Shown here piece by piece: positions 1 through 6,913 of a stretch of 12,128 nt of DNA. Every line of letters starts with the position of its first letter. The stretch's first letter is position 1. The notes under the pieces were generated by a model. That model worked only from the letters and a program-made list of their open reading frames with translations, did not search any database and was not told the DNA's origin. This DNA is from Nitrososphaerales archaeon TH5894. GTDB lineage: Archaea; Thermoproteota; Nitrososphaeria; Nitrososphaerales; Nitrososphaeraceae. The stretch spans positions 1 through 12,128 of the forward strand of contig JAATVK010000203.1 of assembly GCA_014523485.1 (NCBI GenBank). Reading direction: 5' to 3'. The position numbers were made by a program, and so were the translations under genes.

Positions 1-213
1 TTCGCCACATACTAAACAACGTCTAGGAATCCAAGCAATTTTTTCATTTATTACAGTCTCATATCTACAAGTAGGATTACCACAAATAAATCCTCGTGTT
101 TCATCAATAATTCGTTGAGACATTTTAGAAAACATATATAGACTATTTACTTGATTATCAGATAAGATTTTCGGGGGAAAAATATCAAATGCTACTGGCT
201 TATATTTTACCAT
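1..213 (-). CDS. Zinc-ribbon protein, N-terminal part (cut by window edge)
   Basis: This is an open frame of 71 codons starting at the ATG at 213 and running off the left edge without a stop, so the protein is longer than seen. The first 40 residues are unremarkable and mixed-charge. Residues 44-69 then carry C44-x4-C49 and C66-x2-C69, the spacing of a four-cysteine zinc ribbon as found in many small archaeal nucleic-acid-binding or adaptor proteins. There is no signal peptide, so a cytosolic location is likely. The next gene to the right points the same way, ending 149 bp upstream of this start, so this gene could be independent or weakly linked to it. The zinc-binding role is inferred from cysteine spacing. 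I do not recognise the family and cannot name a function. Confidence 0.7.
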   Translation of the reverse strand, partial: MVKYKPVAFDIFPPKILSDNQVNSLYMFSKMSQRIIDETRGFICGNPTCRYETVINEKIAWIPRRCLVCGE

Positions 214-230
214 TTATTTTATAATACGAA

Positions 231-243
231 TATTTTAAATATT
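231..243 (-). promoter_or_regulatory. Possible TATA box of the zinc-ribbon gene
   Basis: On the minus strand an AATATTTAAA-type stretch is centred about 26 nt upstream of the ATG at 213. That is the spacing expected for a leaderless archaeal transcript. The surrounding DNA is very AT-rich, so the match is weak evidence. The rest of the 149-bp spacer holds only a small dyad (ACAAAT at 337-342, ATTTGT at 351-356), which could help end the upstream membrane-protein transcript. Confidence 0.3.
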
Positions 244-362
244 AATGTAATAGTTATATTTTATTCTTTTTTTATTAAATATGTAATCCTTAACATATTA
301 GTGGAAAAAGAAACAGGGATATGACCTAATCAAATGACAAATATGTTGTTATTTGTTGCTGA

Positions 363-1910
363 TCAATTATTGCTCTTTTCTGCAGGAATAATTCTCTCCA
401 TGAACTTAACTATAAGTTGTATTATTTCTGTTGTAACAAGTCCTATGCTAAAACTTATTGCAGCCATACCATAAATATTGAAATCTGTTTGTCCCTGTGA
501 AATAATAAACCAAACTACTGCAGCTAGTAAAGGCGCCAGAAAAATGTTAGACAATTCACCATATGTAGTTTCTAGAAATTCACTGGAAGTATCTTCTAAT
601 GGTTTTCCGCTTTTTTTAATATATTCCTTTTTTATTCCTTCTTCTCCTTCATTTTTTTCTTTTGTTTTATCTATAGATACTCTTGAAAAAACTTTTTCTT
701 TACTTGCTGCTTTATGTAAATATCTCAAATAACCCCCAATAAGTCCTAAAATTAATACGTAAACTGGGATTACAACACCTGAAGAAAAGTTATTTTCCCA
801 ATTACCTCCTATATTTATTCCCCATTCAATCAATGGGTTTTTAGTCACATCCAATTCACCGCTTTCTGGGTTTAAATTATGTCTTATTACTAAACCCAAA
901 GGAGAATGTGTACCAATTTCTACTTCAGTAAATACTAGTGCAAGTATTATTGACCATACTAAGGCAGATATGAAAAGATATCTAAGTGAACTTGCTATTT
1001 CTATATAGTCAAGCATCTTCCTGTGATACTTTTCTTCGATCTTCCGTTGGTACTGTTCTTCGAGTCCTCTTTTCAGGTACTCTACTCCTAACATATATTG
1101 AACTAATTCTGGTAAAGATAAAGAACGAAACTTATCTATTTGTGTTTTTATATCAATTTTTTCTTCTAACTCTTTTATTTTTTTATTATTTAAAATTCTA
1201 TTCTTTTTAGATAGTATAAAAGTGAGGAATACTAAAGCAATAAAAAATCCTATGGCTATAATTAGCATTATAAAAGTCGCTGATTTAATTGGATTAATTA
1301 CTTCAAATATGGTCTTAAATTCTTTTTGTTGTAGGTCCTTAAATGTACTAATAACATATAAGCCAGGTTGATTGGGTATAAAGGTATAGTTAGACCTTAA
1401 ATTATCTAATTCTATCAACGCAAAAGTATCTTGTTCTTGTGGTGGTGTAAATGGTTTATAACATCCTGGTATTCCATGTGGATAATGAGTTCTATTAATT
1501 TCTAAATATTCTTTTACATTCTCTCCAGCACTATCATTTGGGATTTGATAAATATTAACTATATGTTCTACTGAGTATTCTGGAGATTTTTTTACATTCT
1601 TTGTATCACTGTTATTTTGGATTTGAGAAATATTATCTATACGTGTTACTGAGTATTCTGGAGATTTTTTTACATTCTTTGTATCACTGTTATTTTGGAT
1701 TTGAGAAATATGAACTATTTGTCCTACTGCATATTTTGCTCTATCTAATTCAATAGGTGTTACGGACATATGAGTTTGTGTTTGATTTATATTATATCCC
1801 ACCTGTTGGCATGGCAAAGAAACATTTGAAAGTAACAATATTATTATAATAGATAAGAGAGAAAATACCGGTACAGAAATCCACCATGCATATTTATTCC
1901 AATATGTCAT
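363..1910 (-). CDS. Multi-spanning membrane protein with repeated, sequon-rich outer domain
   Basis: I do not recognise this 515-residue protein's family. Six hydrophobic segments are visible: about 9-29, 211-233, 309-328, 378-395, 455-471 and 478-501. The region 30-210 should lie outside: N-x-S/T sequons occur at N29, N42, N73, N99, N125, N139 and N174, and another at N374 falls in the second predicted outer loop. Residues 54-70 resemble the YxxGxxVxIS strand of archaeal Ig-like surface domains. Residues 61-138 are three 26-residue repeats. A charged stretch at 234-305, probably coiled coil, and a lysine- and glutamate-rich loop at 400-445 should be cytosolic. The ATG at 1910 is preceded by GGAG 12 nt upstream, a distant and uncertain ribosome site. 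A surface sensor, anchor or channel-like scaffold is possible, but no catalytic motif is seen. Confidence 0.85.
   Translation of the reverse strand: MTYWNKYAWWISVPVFSLLSIIIILLLSNVSLPCQQVGYNINQTQTHMSVTPIELDRAKYAVGQIVHISQIQNNSDTKNVKKSPEYSVTRIDNISQIQNNSDTKNVKKSPEYSVEHIVNIYQIPNDSAGENVKEYLEINRTHYPHGIPGCYKPFTPPQEQDTFALIELDNLRSNYTFIPNQPGLYVISTFKDLQQKEFKTIFEVINPIKSATFIMLIIAIGFFIALVFLTFILSKKNRILNNKKIKELEEKIDIKTQIDKFRSLSLPELVQYMLGVEYLKRGLEEQYQRKIEEKYHRKMLDYIEIASSLRYLFISALVWSIILALVFTEVEIGTHSPLGLVIRHNLNPESGELDVTKNPLIEWGINIGGNWENNFSSGVVIPVYVLILGLIGGYLRYLHKAASKEKVFSRVSIDKTKEKNEGEEGIKKEYIKKSGKPLEDTSSEFLETTYGELSNIFLAPLLAAVVWFIISQGQTDFNIYGMAAISFSIGLVTTEIIQLIVKFMERIIPAEKSNN
1497..1730 (-). repeat. Three 26-residue coding repeats (78-bp period)
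   Basis: Within the membrane-protein gene, 65 bp at 1569-1633 recur without a mismatch at 1647-1711, giving an exact 78-bp period. At the protein level the units are residues 61-86, 87-112 and 113-138. The first two share the core ISQIQNNSDTKNVKKSPEY exactly; the third is diverged (IYQIPNDSAGENVKEY). Each unit keeps one N-x-S sequon. The identical pair is a recent duplication, while the third copy is older. Confidence 0.9.
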
Positions 1911-1990
1911 TCGGTTTTGGTGCTCCTTCGGTATTAGTGCTTTTCCTATTTACATCTGATAATTTTTTTTTGTTATCTAATACATCCAAT

Positions 1991-2088
1991 TAACCTATTA
2001 ATTTACAGTATAATAAAATATTAATAATTTGGATAGATATAACCTATTAATTTACAGTATAATAACATATTAATAATTTGGATAGGTA
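1991..2088. repeat. Tandem duplication, 2 x 49 bp, intergenic
   Basis: Copy 1 (1991-2039) and copy 2 (2040-2088) match at 47 of 49 positions and abut directly. They lie 81-178 bp upstream of the membrane-protein start, in the 347-bp spacer 1911-2257. No open frame crosses them. They are AT-rich, with TAACCTATTAATTTACAG at the left and AATTTGGATAG at the right of each unit. They could carry duplicated regulator sites or be plain replication slippage. Confidence 0.85.
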
Positions 2089-2090
2089 AT

Positions 2091-2218
2091 TTTTATATCA
2101 ATTATCCTATATATTAATATTTATATAGATATTCGTCTCCAAAGTTAATAAAAAAAATAGAGTTAACAAATACTAATTTCTCTTCTGGAAAAAAGTTAGC
2201 ACATAAATTGATATAAAA
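2091..2218. repeat. Long-range inverted repeat, 13-bp perfect arms
   Basis: TTTTATATCAATT at 2091-2103 is perfectly inverted at 2206-2218, enclosing 102 bp without genes. The left arm begins 3 bp after the 49-bp tandem repeat. This has the outline of a tiny MITE-like element, but I see no convincing target-site duplication, and the arms are AT-rich enough that chance cannot be ruled out. Confidence 0.4.
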
Positions 2219-2257
2219 TTAGATCATTCTCCAAATAGATATTCTTAATCCCAATTG

Positions 2258-3409
2258 TCATATTTTAGTATAAAAGTATGATAATACCTTTTTACCTATT
2301 TCTCTAACAAATTCAATTTCATTTGGACTAGTACTATGAATATATACCCTTGTATAACCCACTTTAAAAAATTCTTCGATAGATTTTATAATATTTTCTA
2401 GAGATGTAGTTATCTGTATAGCCTTCTTTATCTTTTCATCAGATACATTATTTATTGCTTTTTGTTGAAGTTTCTGTGGGCTTTCAATAGGTAGATTAAA
2501 TATGTTCTCTATAAGTGTAGCCCTCCAAAAAGTAGCAGATTGAAATGCTTTATCATAATCATTGGAGTATGATACCTTATATTCTACTATTTTTTCCATT
2601 TGATTGGGATTTTTTCCCTCTTTTTTTATAGCATCTTCAAATATTTGAAAAATATTCTTTTTTCTTGTTTCTTCTGGACTAAGTACTGTGATTAATCCTT
2701 CGGTATATTTAGCAGCAGCTTTTATTGATTGTACTCCTGAACCCGCCATGTAAATTGGTATATTAGTTAATGGAGGTGTGTAGAGTTTAGCATTTCTAAT
2801 ATGAAAATAATCTCCATTATATGTTAAGAATTGATTTTGTTTTTTAGTATTGTTAGTAGATGATTCAGAATGAGAAGAATAATAATTACTATGTTCTTTT
2901 TGCTCATAATTATTGTTTACTTCTTTTTTACCTATAGATTTGTGTCCTAATTCATCAATTTTCCATAATTTTTTTATTACTTTGATCGCATCAATAGTCT
3001 TTTTCAATCTAAACTTTGGGCTAGGCCAGTCATATCCGAGAGGTATTTCATTCATAGCCTCTCCTGTTCCAATACCTAAACCAATACGATTTGGAAATAG
3101 TGTATCAAGTGATCCAAAGGCTTGAGCAATTATAGCAGGATGATATCTGTAAGTCGGAGCCGTAACTCCTGTTATAAACTGCATTTTTTCGGTCATATTG
3201 GCTGCAACAGCAATCCATATCCATGCAAAATTACTGTAACCTCCATTATGCCACCAAGGATGAAAGTGATCACTGGTCATCGTTGTTCTAAAACCAGATT
3301 TTTCTGCTTCTATTACAAATTTTAATAAATCCTGCATAGGATATTGCTCTTGAGCAGCCCAATATCCTATTATTTTCTTAATTTGTTTGTTTGGTTTATT
3401 CGACTTCAT
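2258..3409 (-). CDS. F420-dependent LLM-family oxidoreductase, F420-G6PDH-like
   Basis: This is a cytosolic TIM-barrel enzyme of the luciferase-like (LLM) F420 family, nearest to F420-dependent glucose-6-phosphate dehydrogenase (FGD). Against Mycobacterium FGD1 as I recall it, the F420-site and catalytic residues are kept: D47 and H48 (FGD1 D39, H40), W52 (W44) in SDHFHPWWH, and E117 (E109) in GTGEAMNE. The segment around PTYRYHPAIIAQAF (85-98) is also strongly conserved. The three FGD1 phosphate ligands K198, K259 and R283 align with P245, N305 and A330, so glucose 6-phosphate is an unlikely substrate. Residues about 153-193 are a Asn/Ser/His-rich low-complexity insert, making the protein 383 residues against 336 for FGD1. 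It is divergent from a PfkB kinase, which may supply or share its substrate. F420 use is confident; the substrate is unknown. Confidence 0.92.
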   Translation of the reverse strand: MKSNKPNKQIKKIIGYWAAQEQYPMQDLLKFVIEAEKSGFRTTMTSDHFHPWWHNGGYSNFAWIWIAVAANMTEKMQFITGVTAPTYRYHPAIIAQAFGSLDTLFPNRIGLGIGTGEAMNEIPLGYDWPSPKFRLKKTIDAIKVIKKLWKIDELGHKSIGKKEVNNNYEQKEHSNYYSSHSESSTNNTKKQNQFLTYNGDYFHIRNAKLYTPPLTNIPIYMAGSGVQSIKAAAKYTEGLITVLSPEETRKKNIFQIFEDAIKKEGKNPNQMEKIVEYKVSYSNDYDKAFQSATFWRATLIENIFNLPIESPQKLQQKAINNVSDEKIKKAIQITTSLENIIKSIEEFFKVGYTRVYIHSTSPNEIEFVREIGKKVLSYFYTKI

Positions 3410-3435
3410 TAGATAGTATAGTCTAATCTACCAAC

Positions 3436-3451
3436 AGGAAAAGTATTTCCT
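3436..3451. promoter_or_regulatory. Dyad upstream of the F420 oxidoreductase gene
   Basis: AGGAAA-AGTA-TTTCCT is a perfect 6+6 dyad 27-42 nt upstream of the ATG at 3409. It sits between that start and a possible TATA stretch (GATTTATAC on the minus strand, about 3456-3464). The position fits a repressor operator. Binding is inferred only. Confidence 0.3.
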
Positions 3452-3644
3452 TTTGAGTATAAATCATATATGTACAGCCAAATAACTTAAAAGATTATCA
3501 TTAATAGAAATACAAAATCAACTAAAGGTATAATATTAAGAATCTGATATTATTGTTTCAATAGATTCGATCATCATTATAGCACATGTAAGAGTACAAT
3601 TTCCTTTTATATTATTAAAATTCGGATACTAAGCATTCATATAC

Positions 3645-3666
3645 TATATTTTAAAATATATAAAAA
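3645..3666 (+). promoter_or_regulatory. TATA region of the PfkB kinase gene
   Basis: A 16-bp palindrome TATATTTTAAAATATA (3645-3660) runs into ATATAAAAA. It is centred roughly 40 bp upstream of the kinase ATG at 3699. An archaeal TATA box here would start transcription about 10-15 nt before the ATG, leaving a very short leader. Confidence 0.5.
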
Positions 3667-3698
3667 CAAATATTTTAGATTCCCTCAATTTTTATAAA

Positions 3699-4751
3699 AT
3701 GCTTAATAATATTGATTTTTCAAAGTTTAAACCTATTGTGGTATTGCCAGATTTTTTTATAGATAGAATTATACAATTGAAAACTAAAGAACATTTTTTT
3801 GAAAGTATATTACAAAAAACAAAATATGGTGGTGGAAGTATTCGTGAGTTTAATGCAATTGAAAAAAAAGGAGGAAATGCGGTGAATGTTGCATATGCTT
3901 TGGCTACATTGGGAGTAAAAGTTGTATTATTCACAATAGCAGATAAAGTTGGATCTGCTTTTCTTTCAAATACATTCTCAAAATTTGGAGACATAATTAA
4001 ACTAAGAATAACTGATGGAAGTAATGGTTTAACTACCGCTTTAGAATTTCATTCTGAAAATGGTGCTACTGAAAATATAATGTTAAATCATCTCAGGGGT
4101 ATTGCTAATATTGGACCGGAAATTATTAATTCTGATTCTGATTTATCTATTTTAAATGATTCATCCGCTGTTGTATTTCTTAATTGGGGAAGCAATAATA
4201 AAGGTTCTAATCTATTAGAATATGTTTTTAAAAATTCACCAAATTCTTCGTTTCATTTTTTAGACCCTGCTGATATTGATAATAGAAAATCTGAATTTAA
4301 GGAAATGCTTTTACAAAATAAAGATAATATAGATACATTAAGTATCAATGAAAATGAATGTAATTCTCTTTGTAAAACATTTGATATTGAGAAAGATATA
4401 ATAAATGAAAAGAACCCTACAAATTTACAAAAAATTATAGAGGAGCTTTCAACTATTTTAGGTATGGAGATTTGTCTACATACTAGAGCAGGATCAATAT
4501 GGTCCAATGGTAGTAATTCATTTTTTGCCAAGGCACTTGAAACTAATGTAGTCAATCTCACCGGAGCTGGAGATTGTTGGGATGCAGGTTATATTTTGTC
4601 TACTGTTGCAGGTTTAAAAATTGAAGATAGATTATTGTTTGCTAATGCTGTTGCTTCATCATATGTAGGTAATATAGATGCTGAACCACCAACTATAGAA
4701 AAGATAAAAAAGTTATTAGAAAATAATACGTTAAGAAAAAATAGATTATAA
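3699..4751 (+). CDS. PfkB-family sugar/nucleoside kinase
   Basis: This is a 350-residue ribokinase-fold kinase that would transfer phosphate to a hydroxyl of a sugar or nucleoside. Signature 1 is seen as GGNAVNVAYALATLG (58-72), containing the substrate-binding Gly-Gly-Asn. The N-x-x-E region appears as INENE (216-220), and signature 2 as NLTGAGDCWDAGYI (286-299), with G289-A-G-D292 forming the anion hole and D292 the catalytic base. FLDPADID (187-194) matches the family's DP strand. There is no signal peptide. The length is slightly above the usual 300-330, with acidic, Asn-rich linkers. It is divergent from the F420 oxidoreductase across 289 bp, so shared control is plausible. The substrate cannot be read from the sequence; ribokinase, fructokinase and nucleoside kinase activities are all open. 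Confidence 0.92.
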   Translation: MLNNIDFSKFKPIVVLPDFFIDRIIQLKTKEHFFESILQKTKYGGGSIREFNAIEKKGGNAVNVAYALATLGVKVVLFTIADKVGSAFLSNTFSKFGDIIKLRITDGSNGLTTALEFHSENGATENIMLNHLRGIANIGPEIINSDSDLSILNDSSAVVFLNWGSNNKGSNLLEYVFKNSPNSSFHFLDPADIDNRKSEFKEMLLQNKDNIDTLSINENECNSLCKTFDIEKDIINEKNPTNLQKIIEELSTILGMEICLHTRAGSIWSNGSNSFFAKALETNVVNLTGAGDCWDAGYILSTVAGLKIEDRLLFANAVASSYVGNIDAEPPTIEKIKKLLENNTLRKNRL

Positions 4752-4802
4752 GATCAAGTTCTTGCAAATAGTTTTTATATGTTAAGATAAAGGTTAATAC
4801 AA

Positions 4803-4840
4803 TATGTTACCGAGCCCTGTTATAATGAGAATTCGACGCC
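4803..4840 (+). repeat. Intergenic repeat A, copy 1
   Basis: The core at 4803-4831 starts TATGTTACCGAGCCCTG and ends TATAATGAGAA. It matches the copy at 9168-9196 at 28 of 29 positions, and the similarity continues through TTCGACGCC. It lies 52 bp after the kinase stop, in the 291-bp convergent spacer. It has no open frame and no tRNA-like fold. Confidence 0.8.
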
Positions 4841-4940
4841 TTCTAAGCTTTTTAGTTATCTAAGCAAGTTAATTAATAGATTTGATCGACAAATGTGGTG
4901 AAAATATTCTTAATCCGCCAATTTTTACCGATTCTATTTA

Positions 4941-4999
4941 TTTTAGTTTATAGTAAAAGATTAAAAAAATTTTAGTTGATAATAAAAGATTAAAAAAAA
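4941..4999. repeat. Tandem duplication, 29/30 bp, T-tract bearing on minus strand
   Basis: Two adjacent units (4941-4969 and 4970-4999) both run from TTTTAGTT to an A-tract (AAAGATTAAAAAAA) and differ at two positions plus one extra A. Read on the minus strand each unit begins with seven or eight T residues. The duplication therefore gives the secreted-protein gene ending at 5043 two successive archaeal poly-T termination tracts. Confidence 0.7.
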
Positions 5000-5036
5000 T
5001 TATTAATTGAAAGTTAATTTTAACCTTCAATTTTTT
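4992..5036 (-). terminator. Probable bidirectional terminator between convergent genes
   Basis: AATTGAAAGTTAA (5005-5017) pairs with TTAACCTTCAATT (5020-5032) with one mismatch. On the minus strand the hairpin begins 11 nt past the stop of the secreted-protein gene and is followed by eight Ts (4992-4999). On the plus strand it is followed by six Ts (5031-5036), so it could also stop kinase transcription. The T-tracts are what archaeal RNA polymerase mainly responds to. Confidence 0.6.
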
Positions 5037-5042
5037 GGTTGG

Positions 5043-5705
5043 CTAAGAACAATTTAGTGCATTTCTGATTGATTGGGCTGCTTGTATTAGTTGATTTGAT
5101 TGTTCTTGAGGAAGTCTATTATTCTGTGTTTGTGCGTTAACTTGTTGAATAAATGCATTCAGTTTATTACATACAGATGCATCATCGGTTGGATTATTAT
5201 TTTCTAGGATATTAACTGCTTGGTTTAATGGAGCTGTTAGACTATTTCTAATACTACTAGCAAGGTTCATCTCATTTATAGTGTTTATCAGGTTTTGGAT
5301 TTGTTGTGGCGGCGGTAATGTTGGAGGTTCAGAACAATCTATTGTAATAGTGTTTGATGCAGAAACTTCTCCAGGATCCAAAATACCGTTATTATTAGGA
5401 TCTGAAAATGCTGTATATGTGAATGTTCCTTGTACTAGAACATCTGTACCGGTAGAAGGGAAAGTAAAGCTTCCGCTACTAGGTACAATAAATGTAGCAA
5501 GAAAAAGAAGAGGAGGTTGTATATCATTTCTTGTAAGTACTGTATTTCCTTCGGCAAATCCACTAACAGTAATTGTACCCATAGCTACACCATTTTCACA
5601 GGCATAATTTATTGTCAAAGTGGTAGATTGTGCTTGAACATATTGATTTAATATCATTAATGGAGTAGTAGATGCTGATAGCATTATAAAGATTAAAATG
5701 ATCAT
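5043..5705 (-). CDS. Secreted protein with EF-hand-like loop and C-terminal helical domain
   Basis: A 220-residue exported protein is predicted from the ATG at 5705. The frame stays open to a TTG at 5720, but a TATAAATA box 28-35 nt before the ATG gives a near-leaderless ATG transcript and leaves the TTG too close. Residues 1-25 form a signal peptide, with likely cleavage after VQA. Residues 26-125 are beta-rich. Residues 102-113 (DPNNNGILDPGE) fit a canonical EF-hand or dockerin calcium loop at positions 1, 3, 5, 9 and 12. A Pro-rich linker (about 126-135) leads to a helical domain (136-220). That domain contains LNAFIQQVNAQ and LIQAAQSIRNAL and resembles the C-terminal FIMAH-type domain of surface proteins. 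Cysteines at 36, 124, 179 and 219 could pair. A calcium-stabilised surface or adhesion role is inferred; no enzyme motif is seen. Confidence 0.82.
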   Translation of the reverse strand: MIILIFIMLSASTTPLMILNQYVQAQSTTLTINYACENGVAMGTITVSGFAEGNTVLTRNDIQPPLLFLATFIVPSSGSFTFPSTGTDVLVQGTFTYTAFSDPNNNGILDPGEVSASNTITIDCSEPPTLPPPQQIQNLINTINEMNLASSIRNSLTAPLNQAVNILENNNPTDDASVCNKLNAFIQQVNAQTQNNRLPQEQSNQLIQAAQSIRNALNCS

Positions 5706-5732
5706 TTTTGTCTCGATCAATAGGAATTAATA

Positions 5733-5740
5733 TATTTATA
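5733..5740 (-). promoter_or_regulatory. TATA box of the secreted EF-hand protein gene
   Basis: TATAAATA on the minus strand lies 28-35 nt before the ATG at 5705. Transcription would begin within a few bases of that ATG, which decides the start against the TTG 15 nt further upstream. Confidence 0.6.
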
Positions 5741-6157
5741 TTAAAATATTAAAGATTTTTGGTCTAACTTGATGATAAAGATTTAGATATTATTTTTAAT
5801 CATTACAAATGAATATAATTATTCGCCTTCCTTAAAAGATTATTTAGGTTTTAAATATTTATGCGCGACAAAATTTAGGAGAAAAAACCTTATTACGATA
5901 CATATAAAATATCTAGATTAAAAAGTATCAAAAGAAATAGTTAATCTCGACATTGACTACTACCATAATTACTGTACAAAGGTTTACCTATTTTTGGAGA
6001 AGTGTTAAATATAAGTTTCTAATTATAAAATTAGGTCACAATTACAGTAAAATAGTTAATACAGATTTCTATCTTAGAACCGCTATCAGTTTACTTCAGA
6101 AATTCATAACCACACTAGAGATAATAGCCTATTTCAAATAACCAAAACCTATTATAT

Positions 6158-6189
6158 TATGTTACTGAACCCTGATATAATGAGAATTC
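6158..6189 (+). repeat. Intergenic repeat A, copy 2
   Basis: The core 6158-6186 (TATGTTACTGAACCCTG, then ATATAATGAGAA) matches the copy at 9168 at 27 of 29 positions. Similarity ends soon after TTC, so this copy lacks the CGAMGCC extension seen in copies 1 and 3. It has the same orientation as the other copies. Confidence 0.75.
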
Positions 6190-6276
6190 TCAGCTGAATT
6201 TATTTATTATTTTATATCAGTGGTTATATTAGTAAGAAAAATCTTTCAGAATATCAAATAAATGATGTAGTTATCC

Positions 6277-6348
6277 AATAAGATGGAAAAGATATGGCTC
6301 AGATTTAATCCATCTTATTATCATTACATAATTTTTTGTGTAATGATA
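6277..6348. repeat. Two abutting hairpins
   Basis: AATAAGATGGA (6277-6287) is perfectly inverted at 6309-6319 around a 21-nt loop. TATCATTACA (6319-6328) is perfectly inverted at 6339-6348 around a 10-nt T-rich loop. The two stems share base 6319, so a transcript could form two stacked hairpins. No coding frame is associated. Confidence 0.5.
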
Positions 6349-6488
6349 TAAATTATATGGTATTCGTATTATTTATTATATTTGGTAATTCTATTAAGTC
6401 ATATTAAGCATTAAAATAAATAAAATATTTAATTTTAATAATTATAAATTGAATCTTCTATTTTTGAATTAAAGATGATTGGATAAAT

Positions 6489-6549
6489 GATGGAACTTAT
6501 CTCCATAACGTCCACATAATACATTGTTTGAGTTATCGGAGTTTCCATC
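6489..6549. repeat. Hairpin with 16 paired bases, possible structured RNA
   Basis: GATGGAA (6489-6495) pairs with TTCCATC (6543-6549). CTCC (6501-6504) pairs with GGAG, and ATAAC (6505-6509) pairs with GTTAT (6532-6536). The stem therefore has 16 base pairs, one asymmetric internal loop, a bulged C and a 22-nt apical loop. It is richer in G and C than the DNA around it. It could be part of a small RNA or a remnant of an element end. Confidence 0.45.
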
Positions 6550-6880
6550 AGTTGTATTCTATTTTGTAATTTTATATGAAATACCTTAATAAATAAATAT
6601 ATTGGTAATAATTTTTAGGCGCCGAAAAAATTATGATTTATATAAATATGCATATATTAAATTTCTTACAATTTTATTCATTAGATATTGATATCAAGTT
6701 TAGATAGTAGAAAATAATATTTTATTAGGTATTTATTTATTAATAATAAGTAATAATCTTGGGATGTAGATTGTATTGTTTATTACTAATAAGAATATCT
6801 ACTACTAAAGAGAATTTTAATATAATATAATCAATCTATTAGTTCTTATATTTTAGACGGTTATTATTATGATAAAAACC

Positions 6881-6890
6881 TTTTAATATT
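6881..6890 (+). promoter_or_regulatory. Possible TATA box of the alpha/beta hydrolase gene
   Basis: TTTTAATATT is centred about 28 bp before the ATG at 6914, the spacing for a leaderless archaeal transcript. No ribosome-binding site precedes the ATG, which agrees. The AT-rich setting limits certainty. Confidence 0.4.
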
Positions 6891-6913
6891 ATTTTAATAA
6901 AGAATTAATAAAA

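Larger units (their letters stand above)
5741..6913. other. Gene-poor 1.2-kb spacer with hairpins and a repeat A copy
   Basis: No credible coding frame is present. The only open stretch of note (5953-6141) needs a TTG start and has no recognisable protein features. The spacer contains repeat A copy 2 (6158) and three inverted repeats (6277-6319, 6319-6348, 6489-6549), described separately. It separates two outward-facing genes, so both of their promoters lie at its ends. Such length is unusual next to the 100-350-bp spacers elsewhere here and leaves room for a non-coding RNA or a decayed element. Confidence 0.6.

Noticed and set aside
5953..6141. 62-codon open stretch in the long spacer
   Set aside because: It needs a TTG start, has no promoter at the right distance, and its Lys/Ile/Tyr/Phe-rich composition is what random AT-rich DNA gives.
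6749..6787. AGTAATAA / TTATTACT dyad in the long spacer
   Set aside because: Eight AT-dominated pairs with a 23-nt loop are expected by chance in this composition.
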